A stretch of 64,000 nucleotides of DNA. Source: an uncultured Raoultella sp. GTDB taxonomy: Bacteria; Pseudomonadota; Gammaproteobacteria; Enterobacterales; Enterobacteriaceae. Below are positions 1 through 9,333 of the stretch, one piece after another; the stretch's first letter is position 1; each line of letters begins with the position of its first letter. The stretch is taken from positions 69,758 through 133,757 of the forward strand of contig CAAEVH010000037.1 in the NCBI GenBank assembly GCA_900759445.1, given 5' to 3'. The notes beneath the pieces are model-generated. The model was not told the origin of the DNA. It made no database searches and was given only the letters and a program-made list of their open reading frames with translations. Both the position numbers and the translations under genes were made by a program.

Positions 1-173
1 CCGTGGATTGCCGCCCACCATGAAGACATCCCGTCAATCAACTGCTCGCCGCTGGCGAGGGACAGCTCGCAGCCGTGGGCGGCAACCACCGGATAGACCG
101 GCAGAGGGGAGGTCATGGAGGTGTAGGGGTGCCAAATGTGGCGCCGATCGAAGGCGAGATCGTCCGTTGTCAT
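1..173 (-). CDS. bioA: BioA, adenosylmethionine-8-amino-7-oxononanoate aminotransferase (5' part only)
   Basis: Only the first 57 or so codons lie in the window; the gene runs off the left edge. The N-terminus reads [19 protein letters not shown] and continues through a [10 protein letters not shown] stretch to a [11 protein letters not shown] segment, which matches the start of BioA, the PLP-dependent enzyme that makes 7,8-diaminopelargonate from KAPA with S-adenosylmethionine as amino donor. It is divergent from bioB across an 85-bp gap holding a BirA-type operator, the classic arrangement of the enterobacterial bio locus. Nothing can be said about the catalytic part, which is outside the window. 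Confidence 0.95.
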   Translation of the reverse strand, partial: MTTDDLAFDRRHIWHPYTSMTSPLPVYPVVAAHGCELSLASGEQLIDGMSSWWAAIH

Positions 174-180
174 AAGTGAC

Positions 181-214
181 TTGTAAACCATTTTGAAAAC
201 ATTTAGGTTTACGA
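181..214. promoter_or_regulatory. bioO: bio operator (BirA binding site) between bioA and bioB
   Basis: TTGTAAACC (181-189) and GGTTTACGA (206-214) form an inverted repeat with a 16-bp spacer and one mismatch. This spacing and sequence are those of the E. coli bio operator, where biotinyl-AMP-loaded BirA dimers repress both divergent promoters. Location between bioA and bioB supports the call. Confidence 0.9.
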
Positions 215-258
215 GTATAAACCGAACCGACAATTAACAAAACCCTTTGGAGAGGCCA

Positions 259-1299
259 ATGGCTCACCACGCACGCTGGACAATGTCGCAAGTTACTGAG
301 TTGTTTAATAAACCATTGTTAGATCTGCTGTTTGAAGCGCAGCAGACCCACCGCCAGCACTTTGATCCGCGCCAGGTCCAGGTCAGCACGCTGCTGTCGA
401 TTAAAACCGGCGCCTGCCCGGAAGACTGTAAATACTGCCCGCAAAGCGCGCGCTATAAAACCGGTCTGGAATCGGAGCGCCTGATGGAAGTGGAACAGGT
501 GCTGGAGTCCGCGCGGCAGGCAAAAAATGCCGGATCAACGCGCTTCTGCATGGGGGCCGCCTGGAAGAACCCCAACGATCGCGATATGCCGTATCTGGAG
601 CAAATGGTCAAAGGCGTCAAAGCGTTGGGGCTCGAATCCTGCATGACGCTCGGCACCTTGACCGACAGCCAGGCGCAGCGTCTCGCGGGAGCCGGGCTGG
701 ACTACTACAACCATAACCTGGACACCTCGCCGGAATTCTACGGCAATATCATCACCACCCGCACCTACCAGGAGCGGCTGGATACCCTCGACAAAGTGCG
801 TGACGCCGGGATTAAGGTCTGTTCCGGCGGGATAGTCGGCTTAGGCGAAACCGAGAAAGATCGCGCCGGCCTGCTGCTACAGCTGGCTAACCTGCCGACG
901 CCGCCGGAGAGCGTGCCTATCAACATGCTGGTCAAAGTGAAAGGCACGCCGCTGGCCGATAACGACGATGTCGATGCTTTCGATTTTATCCGCACCATTG
1001 CCGTGGCGCGCATCATGATGCCGACCTCGTACGTGCGTCTTTCCGCCGGCCGCGAGCAGATGAACGAACAGACCCAGGCGATGTGCTTTATGGCCGGGGC
1101 GAACTCGATTTTCTACGGCTGCAAGCTGCTGACCACGCCGAACCCGGAAGAGGACAAAGACCTGCAGCTGTTCCGCAAGCTGGGCCTTAACCCGCAGCAG
1201 ACGGCGGTGCTGGAAGGGGATAACGAACAGCAGCAGCGTCTGGAACAGGCGCTGCTCAACCCGGATACCGAGGAATATTACAACGCGGCGGCGCTATGA
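259..1299 (+). CDS. bioB: Biotin synthase BioB
   Basis: 346 residues, the usual length. A radical-SAM enzyme that inserts sulfur into dethiobiotin, the last step of biotin synthesis in the cytoplasm. The radical SAM cluster motif CxxxCxxC is present as C53, C57 and C60, and the conserved [12 protein letters not shown] and Fe2S2-ligand regions follow. I place the start at the ATG at 259 ([11 protein letters not shown], aligning with E. coli MAHRPRWTLSQ), preceded by GGAGAGG four bases upstream; an in-frame TTG at 247 lies inside that ribosome site and is unlikely. Its stop overlaps the bioF start (ATGA), so bioBFCD is one translationally coupled operon under BirA control. Confidence 0.98.
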   Translation: MAHHARWTMSQVTELFNKPLLDLLFEAQQTHRQHFDPRQVQVSTLLSIKTGACPEDCKYCPQSARYKTGLESERLMEVEQVLESARQAKNAGSTRFCMGAAWKNPNDRDMPYLEQMVKGVKALGLESCMTLGTLTDSQAQRLAGAGLDYYNHNLDTSPEFYGNIITTRTYQERLDTLDKVRDAGIKVCSGGIVGLGETEKDRAGLLLQLANLPTPPESVPINMLVKVKGTPLADNDDVDAFDFIRTIAVARIMMPTSYVRLSAGREQMNEQTQAMCFMAGANSIFYGCKLLTTPNPEEDKDLQLFRKLGLNPQQTAVLEGDNEQQQRLEQALLNPDTEEYYNAAAL

Positions 1300-2453
1300 G
1301 CTGGTCGCAACGCATCGACCAGGCGCTGAACGAGCGGCGGGAGGCGGATGCATTCCGCCGCCGTCAGCCGGTGGCGCAGGGGGCCGGGCGTTGGCTTATC
1401 CGTGAAGATCGGCGCTGGCTGAATTTCTCCAGCAATGATTATCTCGGGCTGAGCCAGCATCCGCGGATTATCGCCGCCTGGCAGCAGGGGGCGGCGCGTT
1501 ATGGCGTGGGCTCCGGCGGCTCCGGTCACGTCAGCGGTTACAGCGAGGCGCATCGTGAACTGGAAGAGAGCCTGGCGGACTGGTTGGGGTATCCGCGCGC
1601 GCTGCTGTTTATTTCCGGGTTCGCTGCCAACCAGGCGCTGATTGCCGCGCTGCTCGCCGGGGACGATCGCATCGTCGCGGATCGCCTGAGCCACGCTTCG
1701 CTGCTCGAGGCGGCCAGCCTGAGTCCGGCGCAGCTCAGACGCTTTGCGCACAATGACGTGCAGCAGTTGGACGCCCTGCTGGGCAAACCGCTGGTGGGTC
1801 AGCAACTGGTGGTGACGGAAGGGGTCTTCAGCATGGATGGCGACAGCGCCCCGCTCGGCGCCATCTCCCGAACCACCCGGGCTGCCGGCGGCTGGCTGCT
1901 GGTGGACGATGCGCACGGCATTGGCGTGGTGGGCGAAGAGGGGCGCGGCAGCTGCTACGCGCAGCATGTCCGTCCTGAACTGCTGGTGGTGACCTTTGGT
2001 AAAGCCTTTGGCGTCAGCGGCGCGGCAGTCCTGTGCGACGAGGCGCTGGCGGACTATCTGCTGCAGTTTGCCCGCCATCTGATTTACAGCACCGCCATGC
2101 CGCCGGCCCAGGCGGTAGCGCTGAGCGCCGCACTGGCGGTGATCCGCAGCGACGACGGCCAGCAGCGGCGGGAAAAACTGGCCAGCCGCGTGGCGCAATT
2201 TCGCGCCGGTATGGCCGGTTTTCCGGGGGAACTGAGCGCCTCGACCAGCGCGATTCAGCCGCTGATCGTTGGCGACAATACGCGGGCGTTGCAGCTGGCG
2301 GCGCGCCTGCGTGAGCAGGGCTGCTGGGCAACGGCCATTCGTCCGCCGACGGTGCCGGCAGGCAGCGCGCGGCTGCGCCTGACGCTGACCGCAGCCCATG
2401 AGTCGACTGATATTACCCGTCTGCTGGAGGTGCTGCATGGCGGCGGTGAATAA
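1296..2453 (+). CDS. bioF: 8-amino-7-oxononanoate synthase BioF
   Basis: 385 residues, a fold-type I PLP enzyme that condenses pimeloyl-ACP (or -CoA) with alanine to give KAPA. The PLP-binding lysine is K236 in [10 protein letters not shown], with the upstream aspartate of the LVDDAHGIG motif near residue 204 and the substrate-channel sequence [14 protein letters not shown] near residues 73-86. Start overlaps the end of bioB by four bases and its end overlaps bioC by 17 bases, so expression is coupled within the bio operon. Confidence 0.98.
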   Translation: MSWSQRIDQALNERREADAFRRRQPVAQGAGRWLIREDRRWLNFSSNDYLGLSQHPRIIAAWQQGAARYGVGSGGSGHVSGYSEAHRELEESLADWLGYPRALLFISGFAANQALIAALLAGDDRIVADRLSHASLLEAASLSPAQLRRFAHNDVQQLDALLGKPLVGQQLVVTEGVFSMDGDSAPLGAISRTTRAAGGWLLVDDAHGIGVVGEEGRGSCYAQHVRPELLVVTFGKAFGVSGAAVLCDEALADYLLQFARHLIYSTAMPPAQAVALSAALAVIRSDDGQQRREKLASRVAQFRAGMAGFPGELSASTSAIQPLIVGDNTRALQLAARLREQGCWATAIRPPTVPAGSARLRLTLTAAHESTDITRLLEVLHGGGE

Positions 2454-3192
2454 ACGGGCGGTGGCTGCGGCCTTTGGCCGGGCGGCCAGCCACTATTCGC
2501 AACACGATGCGCTGCAGCGTTACAGCGCCGAACTGCTGCTGCGTCAGCTCCATGGTCGCGCCTTTTCAGCGGTGCTCGACGCCGGCTGCGGACCTGGCAG
2601 CATGAGTCGCTACTGGCGTGAGGCCGGCAGTCATGTGACGGCGCTCGATCTCTCGGTTGAGATGCTGGCGCAGGCCCAGCGCGACGAGTGCGCGCATCGT
2701 TATCTTGCTGGGGATATTGAGTCGCTGCCGCTGGCCGATGCCTGCGTCGATCTGGCGTGGAGCAATCTGGCGGTGCAGTGGTGCGAGAGTCTGGCCGGCG
2801 CGCTCGACGAGCTGTGCCGGGTGGTGCGCCCCGGCGGTCGGGTGGCGTTCAGCACCTTGCTGGCCGATTCGCTTCCCGAGCTGAATCAGGCCTGGTGCAC
2901 CATCGACAGACATCCCCATGCCAACCGTTTTCTCAGCGAACAGGCGGTGCGCGAGGCGCTGGCCGGGCGGCGAGCCGTTGGCGAGGTTCACGCCGTCAGC
3001 CTGCCCTTTGCCGATGCCCTGAGCGCGATGCGTTCGCTCAAAGGGATTGGGGCAACACACTTGCATCAGGGGCGCAGCGCGGCGCCGTTGAGCCGGGGAA
3101 AACTGCGTCAGCTGCAGCTGGCCTGGCCAAAACAGCAGGGCCAGTGCCCGCTGACGTACCATCTTTTTACAGGAGTCATTGCACGTGACTAA
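2437..3192 (+). CDS. bioC: Malonyl-ACP O-methyltransferase BioC
   Basis: 251 residues, matching E. coli BioC. It methylates malonyl-ACP so that the fatty acid machinery can build the pimeloyl chain. The SAM-binding motif I is DAGCGPGS at about residues 48-55, followed by the acidic ALDLS strand. The start is taken at the ATG at 2437 ([18 protein letters not shown], aligned with E. coli [18 protein letters not shown]), inside the end of bioF; an in-frame ATG at 2398 would add 13 residues that have no counterpart in the family. The end overlaps bioD by eight bases. Confidence 0.96.
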   Translation: MAAVNKRAVAAAFGRAASHYSQHDALQRYSAELLLRQLHGRAFSAVLDAGCGPGSMSRYWREAGSHVTALDLSVEMLAQAQRDECAHRYLAGDIESLPLADACVDLAWSNLAVQWCESLAGALDELCRVVRPGGRVAFSTLLADSLPELNQAWCTIDRHPHANRFLSEQAVREALAGRRAVGEVHAVSLPFADALSAMRSLKGIGATHLHQGRSAAPLSRGKLRQLQLAWPKQQGQCPLTYHLFTGVIARD

Positions 3193-3907
3193 ACGTTTTT
3201 TCGTCACCGGAACCGACACTGAAGTCGGTAAGACGGTCGCCAGCTGCGCCCTGTTGCAGGCGGCAAGGCTGTCAGGCCTGAAGTGCGCGGGCTATAAACC
3301 GGTCGCTTCCGGAAGTGAGTTGACGGCGCTCGGGCTGCGTAACGATGATGCGCTGGCACTCCAGCGTAATAGCGGGGTGGCGCTGAGCTATGCGCAGGTT
3401 AACCCCTTTACCTTCGCCGAACCGACCTCACCGCATATCGTGAGCGCGGAGGAGGGGCGGCCGATTACGGGCGATGCGCTTTCTGCCGGGCTTCGTGAAC
3501 TGGAGACGCTGGCGGAATGGGTGCTGGTGGAGGGGGCGGGGGGCTGGTTTACGCCGCTCTCCGCGACGCTGAGTTTTGCCGACTGGGTTCGCGACGAACA
3601 GCTGCCGGTCATTCTGGTGGTCGGCATTAAACTCGGCTGCATCAACCACGCGCTGCTGACGGCCCAGGCGGTACGTCAGGCCGGGCTGCCGCTGGTGGGC
3701 TGGATTGCAAACGACATCCAGCCGCCGGGTAAACGCCATGCAGAATATCTGGTGACCCTCAACGATCGACTTGCGGCTCCGTTGCTGGGTGAGATCCCAT
3801 GGCTGGCGGACGCGTCGCGGCGTGAGGATCTCGGCCAGTATCTGGATCTCAGCGCGCTGGATCGGGCGTCATCCACTGTGCCAGCAGCGGTTCATCCAGC
3901 TGGATAA
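3185..3907 (+). CDS. bioD: Dethiobiotin synthetase BioD
   Basis: 240 residues; makes dethiobiotin from DAPA, CO2 and ATP. The P-loop GTDTEVGKT is at residues 9-17 and the [11 protein letters not shown] motif near 110-120. The start is a GTG at 3185 ([16 protein letters not shown]) as in E. coli; an upstream TTG at 3179 lacks support. E. coli BioD is, from memory, 225 residues; here the C-terminus runs about 15 residues longer (ending in VPAAVHPAG), and that extension is exactly the part overlapping, by 59 bp, the end of the convergent ATPase gene. A second dethiobiotin synthetase elsewhere in the genome cannot be excluded, but the operon position makes this the biosynthetic one. Confidence 0.95.
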   Translation: MTKRFFVTGTDTEVGKTVASCALLQAARLSGLKCAGYKPVASGSELTALGLRNDDALALQRNSGVALSYAQVNPFTFAEPTSPHIVSAEEGRPITGDALSAGLRELETLAEWVLVEGAGGWFTPLSATLSFADWVRDEQLPVILVVGIKLGCINHALLTAQAVRQAGLPLVGWIANDIQPPGKRHAEYLVTLNDRLAAPLLGEIPWLADASRREDLGQYLDLSALDRASSTVPAAVHPAG

Positions 3908-4571
3908 CGCGGCCTTGCGCCACGTTACGCCCGCGATGCAGCAGGCAAAAACGGTCCGCTACCCGGCGAATAAACGGCAGGTGCTGTTCGGCAAGCAGCA
4001 CCGTTAAGCCGATGTCGCGGTTCAGGCGCACCAGCAGGTCACCCAGCTTATGCACGAAGTGCTGTCCGCTGCCGCGCGAAGGCTCATCAAGAATCAGCAG
4101 ACGCGGCCGGACAACCAGCGCTCTCGCCAGCGCCAGCTGGTACTGGTCATCTTCAGACAACATGGCGGCTTTATGCTGACGTCGTCCGTAGAGATCCGGA
4201 AAAAAATCGTAAATCTCCCCCTTGACGGCGACGCCCGGGTTCCCTCCGGCGGCCAGCGCAATATGCAGATTCTCCTCGACGCTCAGTTGAGAAAAGATCC
4301 GCCTGTCCTGCGGGACATAGCCGATGCCAATAATCGAACGGGAATGGGCGGATAGCGGCGTGATATCGCAGGGCGGCGAACCGACGTCATGCCAGGTCAT
4401 ACTGCCGCTGGCGACCGGAAGATGCCCGGTAATGCAGTTCACCAGCGTGGTTTTCCCCATCCCCTGGAGTCCCATCACACAGGTGCACTCCCCCGGCTGA
4501 AGTTCAAGGTCGACATTCCATAGCGTGTGCTGATTTCCGTAGTACTGATTGACTGCGCGTAGACTCAACAT
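3849..4571 (-). CDS. Orphan UrtE/LivF-like ABC ATPase with degenerate signature motif
   Basis: 240 residues, related to the UrtE ATPase of urea/branched-chain amino acid importers (opening MLSLRAVNQYYG, VPQ Q-loop, LAEQ in the H-loop position as usual in that family). Walker A is present as GLQGMGKTT and Walker B as LLILDEP. However the ABC signature, normally LSGGQQQ, reads LSEDDQYQ, and the D-loop, normally TEGIQP, reads SRGSGQ. No permease or binding-protein genes are adjacent; bioD is convergent and uvrB lies divergently beyond a 737-bp gap. The start at 4571 has AGGAG nine bases upstream; an ATG at 4607 would add 12 residues with a poorer ribosome site. It may be a relic of an urt cassette, or a repurposed nucleotide-binding protein. 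Family assignment is good, function unknown. Confidence 0.8.
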   Translation of the reverse strand: MLSLRAVNQYYGNQHTLWNVDLELQPGECTCVMGLQGMGKTTLVNCITGHLPVASGSMTWHDVGSPPCDITPLSAHSRSIIGIGYVPQDRRIFSQLSVEENLHIALAAGGNPGVAVKGEIYDFFPDLYGRRQHKAAMLSEDDQYQLALARALVVRPRLLILDEPSRGSGQHFVHKLGDLLVRLNRDIGLTVLLAEQHLPFIRRVADRFCLLHRGRNVAQGRVIQLDEPLLAQWMTPDPAR

Positions 4572-4874
4572 AGACGTTTTCTCCTGTTTGGGGATAGCGG
4601 GCGACATGAAGATTCTGCAAATCTCTTGCCAGGAAAAAGAAGTTTCGGTTTTTTCCCGTATGGGCAGCTGCGGCGGGGCGGGGTGAAGGCGGACCAGCGA
4701 GGCGGTTGCACTCTCCCGGTGCTAACGGGTATGAAAAATGGTGCAGAAAGCAACAAAAAGGCAGGCACCCTTAGCTGATAAATATCAAAAATAATTCGAT
4801 AATTTTTTTTAGGCGGTCGATTTTCACCGCCGGTCGATTTCTGCGGGGTGGCAGAAGCCATGGCCTGCAGACAC

Positions 4875-4897
4875 TTATCCACTATTCCTGTGGATAA
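4875..4897. promoter_or_regulatory. Inverted pair of DnaA boxes upstream of uvrB
   Basis: TTATCCACT at 4875-4883 on the plus strand and a perfect consensus TTATCCACA on the minus strand at 4889-4897, separated by five bases. They lie about 410 bp upstream of the uvrB start. A DnaA-box-containing far-upstream promoter has been reported for E. coli uvrB (recalled, not checked), so this is probably the equivalent. Confidence 0.65.
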
Positions 4898-5199
4898 CCT
4901 TGTGTATTAGAGTTAGAGAACTTGCGGTAAGCTAGAGATTACGCGGCCTGCGGCTGAATTGGCGCGAAACCCATCTTTTGTTTAATATCATTAAATATCA
5001 ATTAGTTGAATAAAAGCAATGGCTGTAAGGAAAGTGTCACCTGATGCCATAAAAGATTCACCACCTTGCTTGACAAATGTTAAATGATAAATTTTTTTGG
5101 GGATAACCCTACTGTCTGGCGGATTATTCTGCAGGATGGTCTTTTTTTACCCCAAAACGACGCGCATGCCGACCATTTCAGGAACAAACGATAATCTAA

Positions 5200-5219
5200 C
5201 ACTGTTTTTATATCCAGTA
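5200..5219. promoter_or_regulatory. LexA (SOS) box of uvrB
   Basis: CTG (5202-5204), ten A/T-rich bases, CAG (5215-5217), with flanking A and TA: a close match to the 20-bp LexA consensus and nearly identical to the known E. coli uvrB box. TATTAT at 5218-5223 immediately follows and could be the -10 element, so LexA binding would block it. Confidence 0.9.
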
Positions 5220-5308
5220 TTATTTGTTGGCAAAAATGAGCGTGAAGGGTAGAATTAAACACCTGCCGCATATCACCAGGCGCTTCATCCTTCTTCAGGG
5301 CCAGACAT

Positions 5309-7330
5309 ATGAGTAAAACGTTCACGCTGCATTCCGCATTCCGTCCTTCTGGCGACCAGCCGGAAGCTATCCGACGCCTGGAAGAGGGGCTGGAAGATGG
5401 TCTGGCGCACCAAACGCTGCTGGGGGTGACCGGGTCGGGTAAGACGTTCACCATTGCTAACGTTATCGCCGATCTCCAGCGTCCGACGATGGTGCTGGCG
5501 CCGAATAAGACCCTGGCGGCGCAGCTGTACGGCGAAATGAAAGAGTTCTTCCCGGACAATGCGGTGGAATATTTCGTCTCCTACTACGATTACTATCAGC
5601 CTGAAGCCTACGTGCCGAGCTCAGACACCTTCATCGAGAAGGATGCGTCGGTGAACGAGCATATCGAGCAGATGCGTCTGTCGGCGACCAAAGCGCTGCT
5701 TGAGCGGCGCGATGTGGTGGTGGTGGCTTCAGTATCGGCTATCTACGGTCTGGGCGACCCGGATCTCTACCTGAAGATGATGCTGCATCTGACCACCGGC
5801 ATGCTGATCGACCAGCGGGCGATTTTGCGCCGCCTGGCGGAGCTGCAGTATACCCGTAACGATCAGGCCTTCCAGCGCGGCACCTTCCGCGTGCGCGGTG
5901 AAGTGATCGACGTCTTCCCGGCGGAATCCGACGATATTGCGCTGCGTATCGAGCTGTTCGATGAAGAGGTTGAGCGGCTGTCGCTGTTCGATCCGCTTAC
6001 CGGTCAGGTTGAATCGACGATTCCGCGCTATACCATCTACCCGAAAACGCACTACGTGACGCCACGCGAGCGTATCGTGCAGGCGATGGAAGAGATTAAA
6101 GTCGAGCTCGCCGACAGGCGGAAGGTGCTGCTGGAGAACAACAAGCTGCTGGAAGAGCAGCGTCTGAGCCAGCGTACTCAGTTCGACCTCGAAATGATGA
6201 ACGAGCTCGGCTACTGCTCCGGTATCGAAAACTACTCGCGCTATCTTTCCGGGCGCGGGCCGGGCGAGCCGCCGCCGACGCTGTTTGACTACCTGCCGGC
6301 GGATGGACTGCTGGTGATCGACGAATCCCACGTCACCATTCCGCAAATCGGCGGCATGTACCGCGGCGACCGGGCGCGTAAAGAGACGCTGGTGGAGTAC
6401 GGCTTCCGTCTGCCGTCGGCGCTGGATAACCGCCCGCTGAAGTTCGAAGAGTTTGAGGCGCTGGCGCCGCAGACCATTTACGTCTCAGCGACGCCGGGTC
6501 CTTATGAGCTGGATAAATCCGGCGATGAGGTGGTCGATCAGGTGGTACGTCCGACCGGGCTGCTTGACCCGCTGATCGAAGTGCGTCCGGTGGCGACTCA
6601 GGTCGATGACCTGCTGTCGGAAATTCGCATCCGCGTCGCCATCAACGAGCGGGTGCTGGTCACCACTCTGACCAAACGCATGGCGGAAGATTTAACCGAG
6701 TATCTGGAAGAGCACGGCGAACGCGTGCGCTACCTGCACTCCGATATCGATACCGTAGAGCGTATGGAGATCATCCGCGACCTGCGGCTGGGCGAGTTCG
6801 ATGTTCTGGTCGGTATCAACCTGCTGCGTGAAGGGCTGGATATGCCGGAAGTGTCGCTGGTGGCAATTCTGGATGCCGATAAAGAGGGCTTCCTGCGTTC
6901 CGAACGCTCGCTGATTCAGACCATCGGCCGCGCCGCGCGTAATATCAACGGTAAAGCGATTCTGTATGGCGATAAAATTACGGCTTCGATGGCGAAAGCC
7001 ATCAGCGAGACCGAGCGTCGCCGTGAGAAGCAGCAGCGCTATAACGAAGAGCACGGCATCACCCCGCAGGGGCTGAATAAAAAAGTGGTCGACATTCTGC
7101 AGCTGGGCAGCAATCTGGCGAAGACGAAAACCAAGGGCCGCGGAAAATCACGTTCGCCGGTTGAGGCGGATACGCCTGAGGTAGTGCTGACGCCAAAAGC
7201 GCTGCAGCAGAGAATTCACGAGCTGGAAGGGCAGATGATGCAGCATGCGCAGAATCTGGAGTTTGAAGAAGCCGCGCAAATTCGTGACCAGCTGCATCAG
7301 CTGCGCGAGCTGTTTATTGCGGCGTCCTGA
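5309..7330 (+). CDS. uvrB: Excinuclease ABC subunit B, UvrB
   Basis: 673 residues, full length. UvrB is the damage-verification helicase of nucleotide excision repair; loaded by UvrA, it then recruits UvrC. Walker A GVTGSGKT is at residues 39-46, the aromatic-rich beta-hairpin that clamps DNA ([12 protein letters not shown]) at about 92-104, helicase motif II as VIDESH near 337-342, motif VI as QTIGRAARN near 540, and the C-terminal UVR domain that contacts UvrC near 630-665 ([21 protein letters not shown] in part). A LexA box 90 bp upstream predicts SOS induction. Confidence 0.99.
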   Translation: MSKTFTLHSAFRPSGDQPEAIRRLEEGLEDGLAHQTLLGVTGSGKTFTIANVIADLQRPTMVLAPNKTLAAQLYGEMKEFFPDNAVEYFVSYYDYYQPEAYVPSSDTFIEKDASVNEHIEQMRLSATKALLERRDVVVVASVSAIYGLGDPDLYLKMMLHLTTGMLIDQRAILRRLAELQYTRNDQAFQRGTFRVRGEVIDVFPAESDDIALRIELFDEEVERLSLFDPLTGQVESTIPRYTIYPKTHYVTPRERIVQAMEEIKVELADRRKVLLENNKLLEEQRLSQRTQFDLEMMNELGYCSGIENYSRYLSGRGPGEPPPTLFDYLPADGLLVIDESHVTIPQIGGMYRGDRARKETLVEYGFRLPSALDNRPLKFEEFEALAPQTIYVSATPGPYELDKSGDEVVDQVVRPTGLLDPLIEVRPVATQVDDLLSEIRIRVAINERVLVTTLTKRMAEDLTEYLEEHGERVRYLHSDIDTVERMEIIRDLRLGEFDVLVGINLLREGLDMPEVSLVAILDADKEGFLRSERSLIQTIGRAARNINGKAILYGDKITASMAKAISETERRREKQQRYNEEHGITPQGLNKKVVDILQLGSNLAKTKTKGRGKSRSPVEADTPEVVLTPKALQQRIHELEGQMMQHAQNLEFEEAAQIRDQLHQLRELFIAAS

Positions 7331-7378
7331 TCCCGCAGGAGGCGATGCGCCGCGCGTGGAGCCAGGCAGTGTGACGGG

Positions 7379-7410
7379 ACGCCGATTTTTTGTTATTCCG
7401 CGGCGTTTTC
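7379..7410 (+). terminator. Possible terminator after uvrB
   Basis: ACGCCG (7379-7384) pairs with CGGCGT (7401-7406), followed by TTTTC. The stem is short and the loop is 16 bases and T-rich, so this is a weak candidate; readthrough into the small ORF at 7477 is possible. Confidence 0.35.
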
Positions 7411-7476
7411 CGCTTGGCTTAATGTCTGCTTAATCTTGCCAGGCGACACTATCTTCATTCTGATGAGGATAGTGTC

Positions 7477-7569
7477 ATGCAAAAATTAACCTTCCGTGAG
7501 TCTCTGGCCGTTACCTGCGCTGTTGTTGTGGTTGTCGCTTTTGTCCATCAGTGGGTGCTGACTTTCTAA
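7477..7569 (+). CDS. Putative 30-residue single-pass membrane peptide
   Basis: ATG at 7477 opens a 30-codon frame with N-terminus MQKLTFRESLAVTC, then a hydrophobic run rich in Val (AVVVVVAFV) and a short end HQWVLTF. GAGG at 7465-7468 gives an eight-base spacing to the ATG. It looks like a single transmembrane helix with a basic N-terminal tail, typical of enterobacterial small membrane proteins. A 9-bp inverted repeat (7445-7453 with 7468-7476) places the ribosome site in its loop and abuts the start codon. The stop overlaps the stop of convergent pmrB by a few bases. I do not recognise the family; it could be transcribed with uvrB. Not proven to be expressed. Confidence 0.5.
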   Translation: MQKLTFRESLAVTCAVVVVVAFVHQWVLTF

Positions 7570-8657
7570 CGCGAAGGCTTAGGAAACAGAATCCAGCCGC
7601 GAACGCCGGGGCCAGGCTGGCGGTTATGTAAGAAGAACTGGGCATCGTGCAGCTGAACGATGCGCGTCACAATACTTAATCCCAGACCGATTCCTCCGTA
7701 GCGGCTGTCCATACGGACAAACGCTTTGCTCAGTTCGCCGCTTTTCGCTTCATCAATCCCCGGACCTTCATCTTCCACGGCCATAACCGGCGTTGTACCG
7801 GCCTGTATGGCGATTTTTATCTTTGACCCTGCAGGGCTATAGCGATGCGCATTCTCCACCAGATTACGCAGCACAACGCGCAGCAGCGTGGCATCGCCGG
7901 AGACGACAACATCTTTGGCATCATCTCCGTCGGGGAGGGCGAGCTCCAGCGTCTGCTGGCGCTGTTCCAGCATGCTCTCCAGCTCACCGCGAATCGGTTC
8001 GACCACATCCTCTTGCAGCAGCACGCGCTGGTAGCTCCCGGCGGAAAATGACTGCCCGACGCGCGCCAGCTGCAGCAGCTGTGAGATGCTGTTGGTCATC
8101 TGATCCAGACGCTGGATCAGCTGACCCACCTCCACATGGTGCACTTTCGCCATCAGCTCCAGATGCAGGCGCAGTCCCGCCAGCGGGGTACGCAGCTCGT
8201 GCGCGACGTCAGCGGTGAACAGACGTTCGCGATCGAGGGTTAAGTTAAGGCGAGAAACCAGCTGATTAATCGCTGTCGTCACCGCCGTCACTTCCGGAAC
8301 GGACTCCGTCAGCGTAATCGGCTGCAGGTTATCCGGCGTGCGGCTCTCCAGCTCAGTTTGCAGATTCGACAGCGGTCGGGTGATTTTTCTCACCGCCACC
8401 AGACTGATATACAGCGCCAGGCCGACGATCAGCAGGCTGGGTATTAACAGACTGGCGACCGCCTCGCGCACTTCGTGTTCAACGTGCTTTTGGTTGTTAT
8501 GTCCTTCGATGGCGCTCGCCACCAGCAGCTGAATCTGCTCTTTGCTTTCATGCCATAACCAGAAAACGCTGATCAGCTGACAGACCACCAGAATGGAGCC
8601 GATCGTCAGCAGCAGGCGGTGACGCATGGTCCAGGTTTCACTTGCGAACAGTGCCAT
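7566..8657 (-). CDS. pmrB: Sensor histidine kinase PmrB (BasS)
   Basis: 363 residues, close to the Klebsiella PmrB length. Inner-membrane sensor of Fe3+, Al3+ and mild acid that phosphorylates PmrA. Two transmembrane helices (about 13-35 and 68-90) flank a short, Glu/His-rich periplasmic loop; a HAMP segment follows, then the H-box DVAHELRTPLAG with phospho-accepting H153, the N-box LVENAHRYSP, and G-boxes DEGPGI and GGIGLGLSI. T157 is the wild-type residue at the position where T157P has been linked to colistin resistance in K. pneumoniae. It follows pmrA with a four-base gap and is the last gene of eptA-pmrA-pmrB. Confidence 0.95.
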   Translation of the reverse strand: MALFASETWTMRHRLLLTIGSILVVCQLISVFWLWHESKEQIQLLVASAIEGHNNQKHVEHEVREAVASLLIPSLLIVGLALYISLVAVRKITRPLSNLQTELESRTPDNLQPITLTESVPEVTAVTTAINQLVSRLNLTLDRERLFTADVAHELRTPLAGLRLHLELMAKVHHVEVGQLIQRLDQMTNSISQLLQLARVGQSFSAGSYQRVLLQEDVVEPIRGELESMLEQRQQTLELALPDGDDAKDVVVSGDATLLRVVLRNLVENAHRYSPAGSKIKIAIQAGTTPVMAVEDEGPGIDEAKSGELSKAFVRMDSRYGGIGLGLSIVTRIVQLHDAQFFLHNRQPGPGVRGWILFPKPSR

Positions 8658-8661
8658 GGCG

Positions 8662-9333
8662 TTATTCCGTTCCTGAATTATTCACCAGCATATAGCCAAA
8701 CCCCCTGACGGTACGAATGCGGGCTTTGCCCACTTTTTCGCGCAGGTTATGGATATGAACCTCCAGCGTATTGGTGGCGGGTTCATTGTCCCAGCTGTAG
8801 ATATCGTTGTAGAGAATTTCACGGTGTACCGGGCTGCCTGCTTTCATCATCAGGCGAGAGAGCAAGGCGTACTCTTTCGGCGTCAGGTCCAGCGCATCGC
8901 CGCCCAGCCACACCAGGCGACGGGTAATGTTCAGCCGCAGGTTGCCCACGGCCATTTCGTTGTCGCCCTGGTTATTATGGCGGCGGAGCAGCGCGCGGAT
9001 GCGGGCGTTCAGCTCTTCCAACGCGAAAGGTTTCACCAGATAGTCATCCGCGCCGGTGTCGAGACCGCTGATGCGATCTTCAACGGTATCGCGGGCGGTC
9101 AGGATCAGAACCGGCTGGCTGAATTTTTCCCGGCGCATGCGCGTCAGGAAGTGCAGACCATCTTCATCCGGCAGGCCGAGGTCGAGTACGATCAGGCTGT
9201 AATGGTTGCTGGCGAGGGACAGGGCGGCCTCGTGAGCAGTGGCGACGCCATCACAGACATATCCCTCGCTTTGCATTGCCAGGATCAGGCCTTGTAACAG
9301 GAGTGCGTCGTCTTCAATGACTAAGATTTTCAT
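8662..9333 (-). CDS. pmrA: Response regulator PmrA (BasR)
   Basis: 223 residues, OmpR/PhoB type. The receiver domain has D8/D9, phospho-acceptor D51 ([13 protein letters not shown]) and the K in LVKPF; the winged-helix DNA-binding domain occupies about 125-220. It activates lipid A modification genes, including its own operon. The start at 9333 ([14 protein letters not shown]) agrees with the family; an in-frame ATG at 9354 would add seven residues. G53, another residue altered in some colistin-resistant Klebsiella, is wild type. The start overlaps the end of eptA by four bases. Confidence 0.96.
   Translation of the reverse strand: MKILVIEDDALLLQGLILAMQSEGYVCDGVATAHEAALSLASNHYSLIVLDLGLPDEDGLHFLTRMRREKFSQPVLILTARDTVEDRISGLDTGADDYLVKPFALEELNARIRALLRRHNNQGDNEMAVGNLRLNITRRLVWLGGDALDLTPKEYALLSRLMMKAGSPVHREILYNDIYSWDNEPATNTLEVHIHNLREKVGKARIRTVRGFGYMLVNNSGTE

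Larger units (their letters stand above)
4572..5308. promoter_or_regulatory. Long intergenic region upstream of uvrB
   Basis: 737 bp with no convincing gene. It is AT-rich compared with its neighbours and must hold the promoters of the divergent ATPase and of uvrB. Two inverted DnaA-box-like sites and a LexA box (listed separately) are the only recognised elements. A 6-bp-stem hairpin GGCGGT/ACCGCC at about 4812-4831 is preceded rather than followed by T residues, so it is not a terminator on the plus strand. Open frames in this interval overlap regulatory sites and lack ribosome sites. Confidence 0.6.

Noticed and set aside
1278..2438. 386-codon frame antisense to bioF
   Set aside because: Long only because GC-rich codon usage in bioF leaves few stops on the other strand; composition (Arg/Gln/His-rich) is that of a shadow frame.
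4812..4831. GGCGGT/ACCGCC hairpin considered as a terminator
   Set aside because: The T-run is on the 5' side on the plus strand and the minus-strand reading gives an A-run after the stem, so it fits neither direction.
4565..4882. 105-codon minus-strand frame upstream of the ABC ATPase
   Set aside because: Overlaps the ATPase start and the DnaA-box area, has low-complexity basic composition, no ribosome site and no signal or domain.
5080..5559. 159-codon minus-strand frame across the uvrB promoter and start
   Set aside because: It overlaps the LexA box and the strongly supported uvrB coding region in antisense, has no ribosome site and no recognisable domain.
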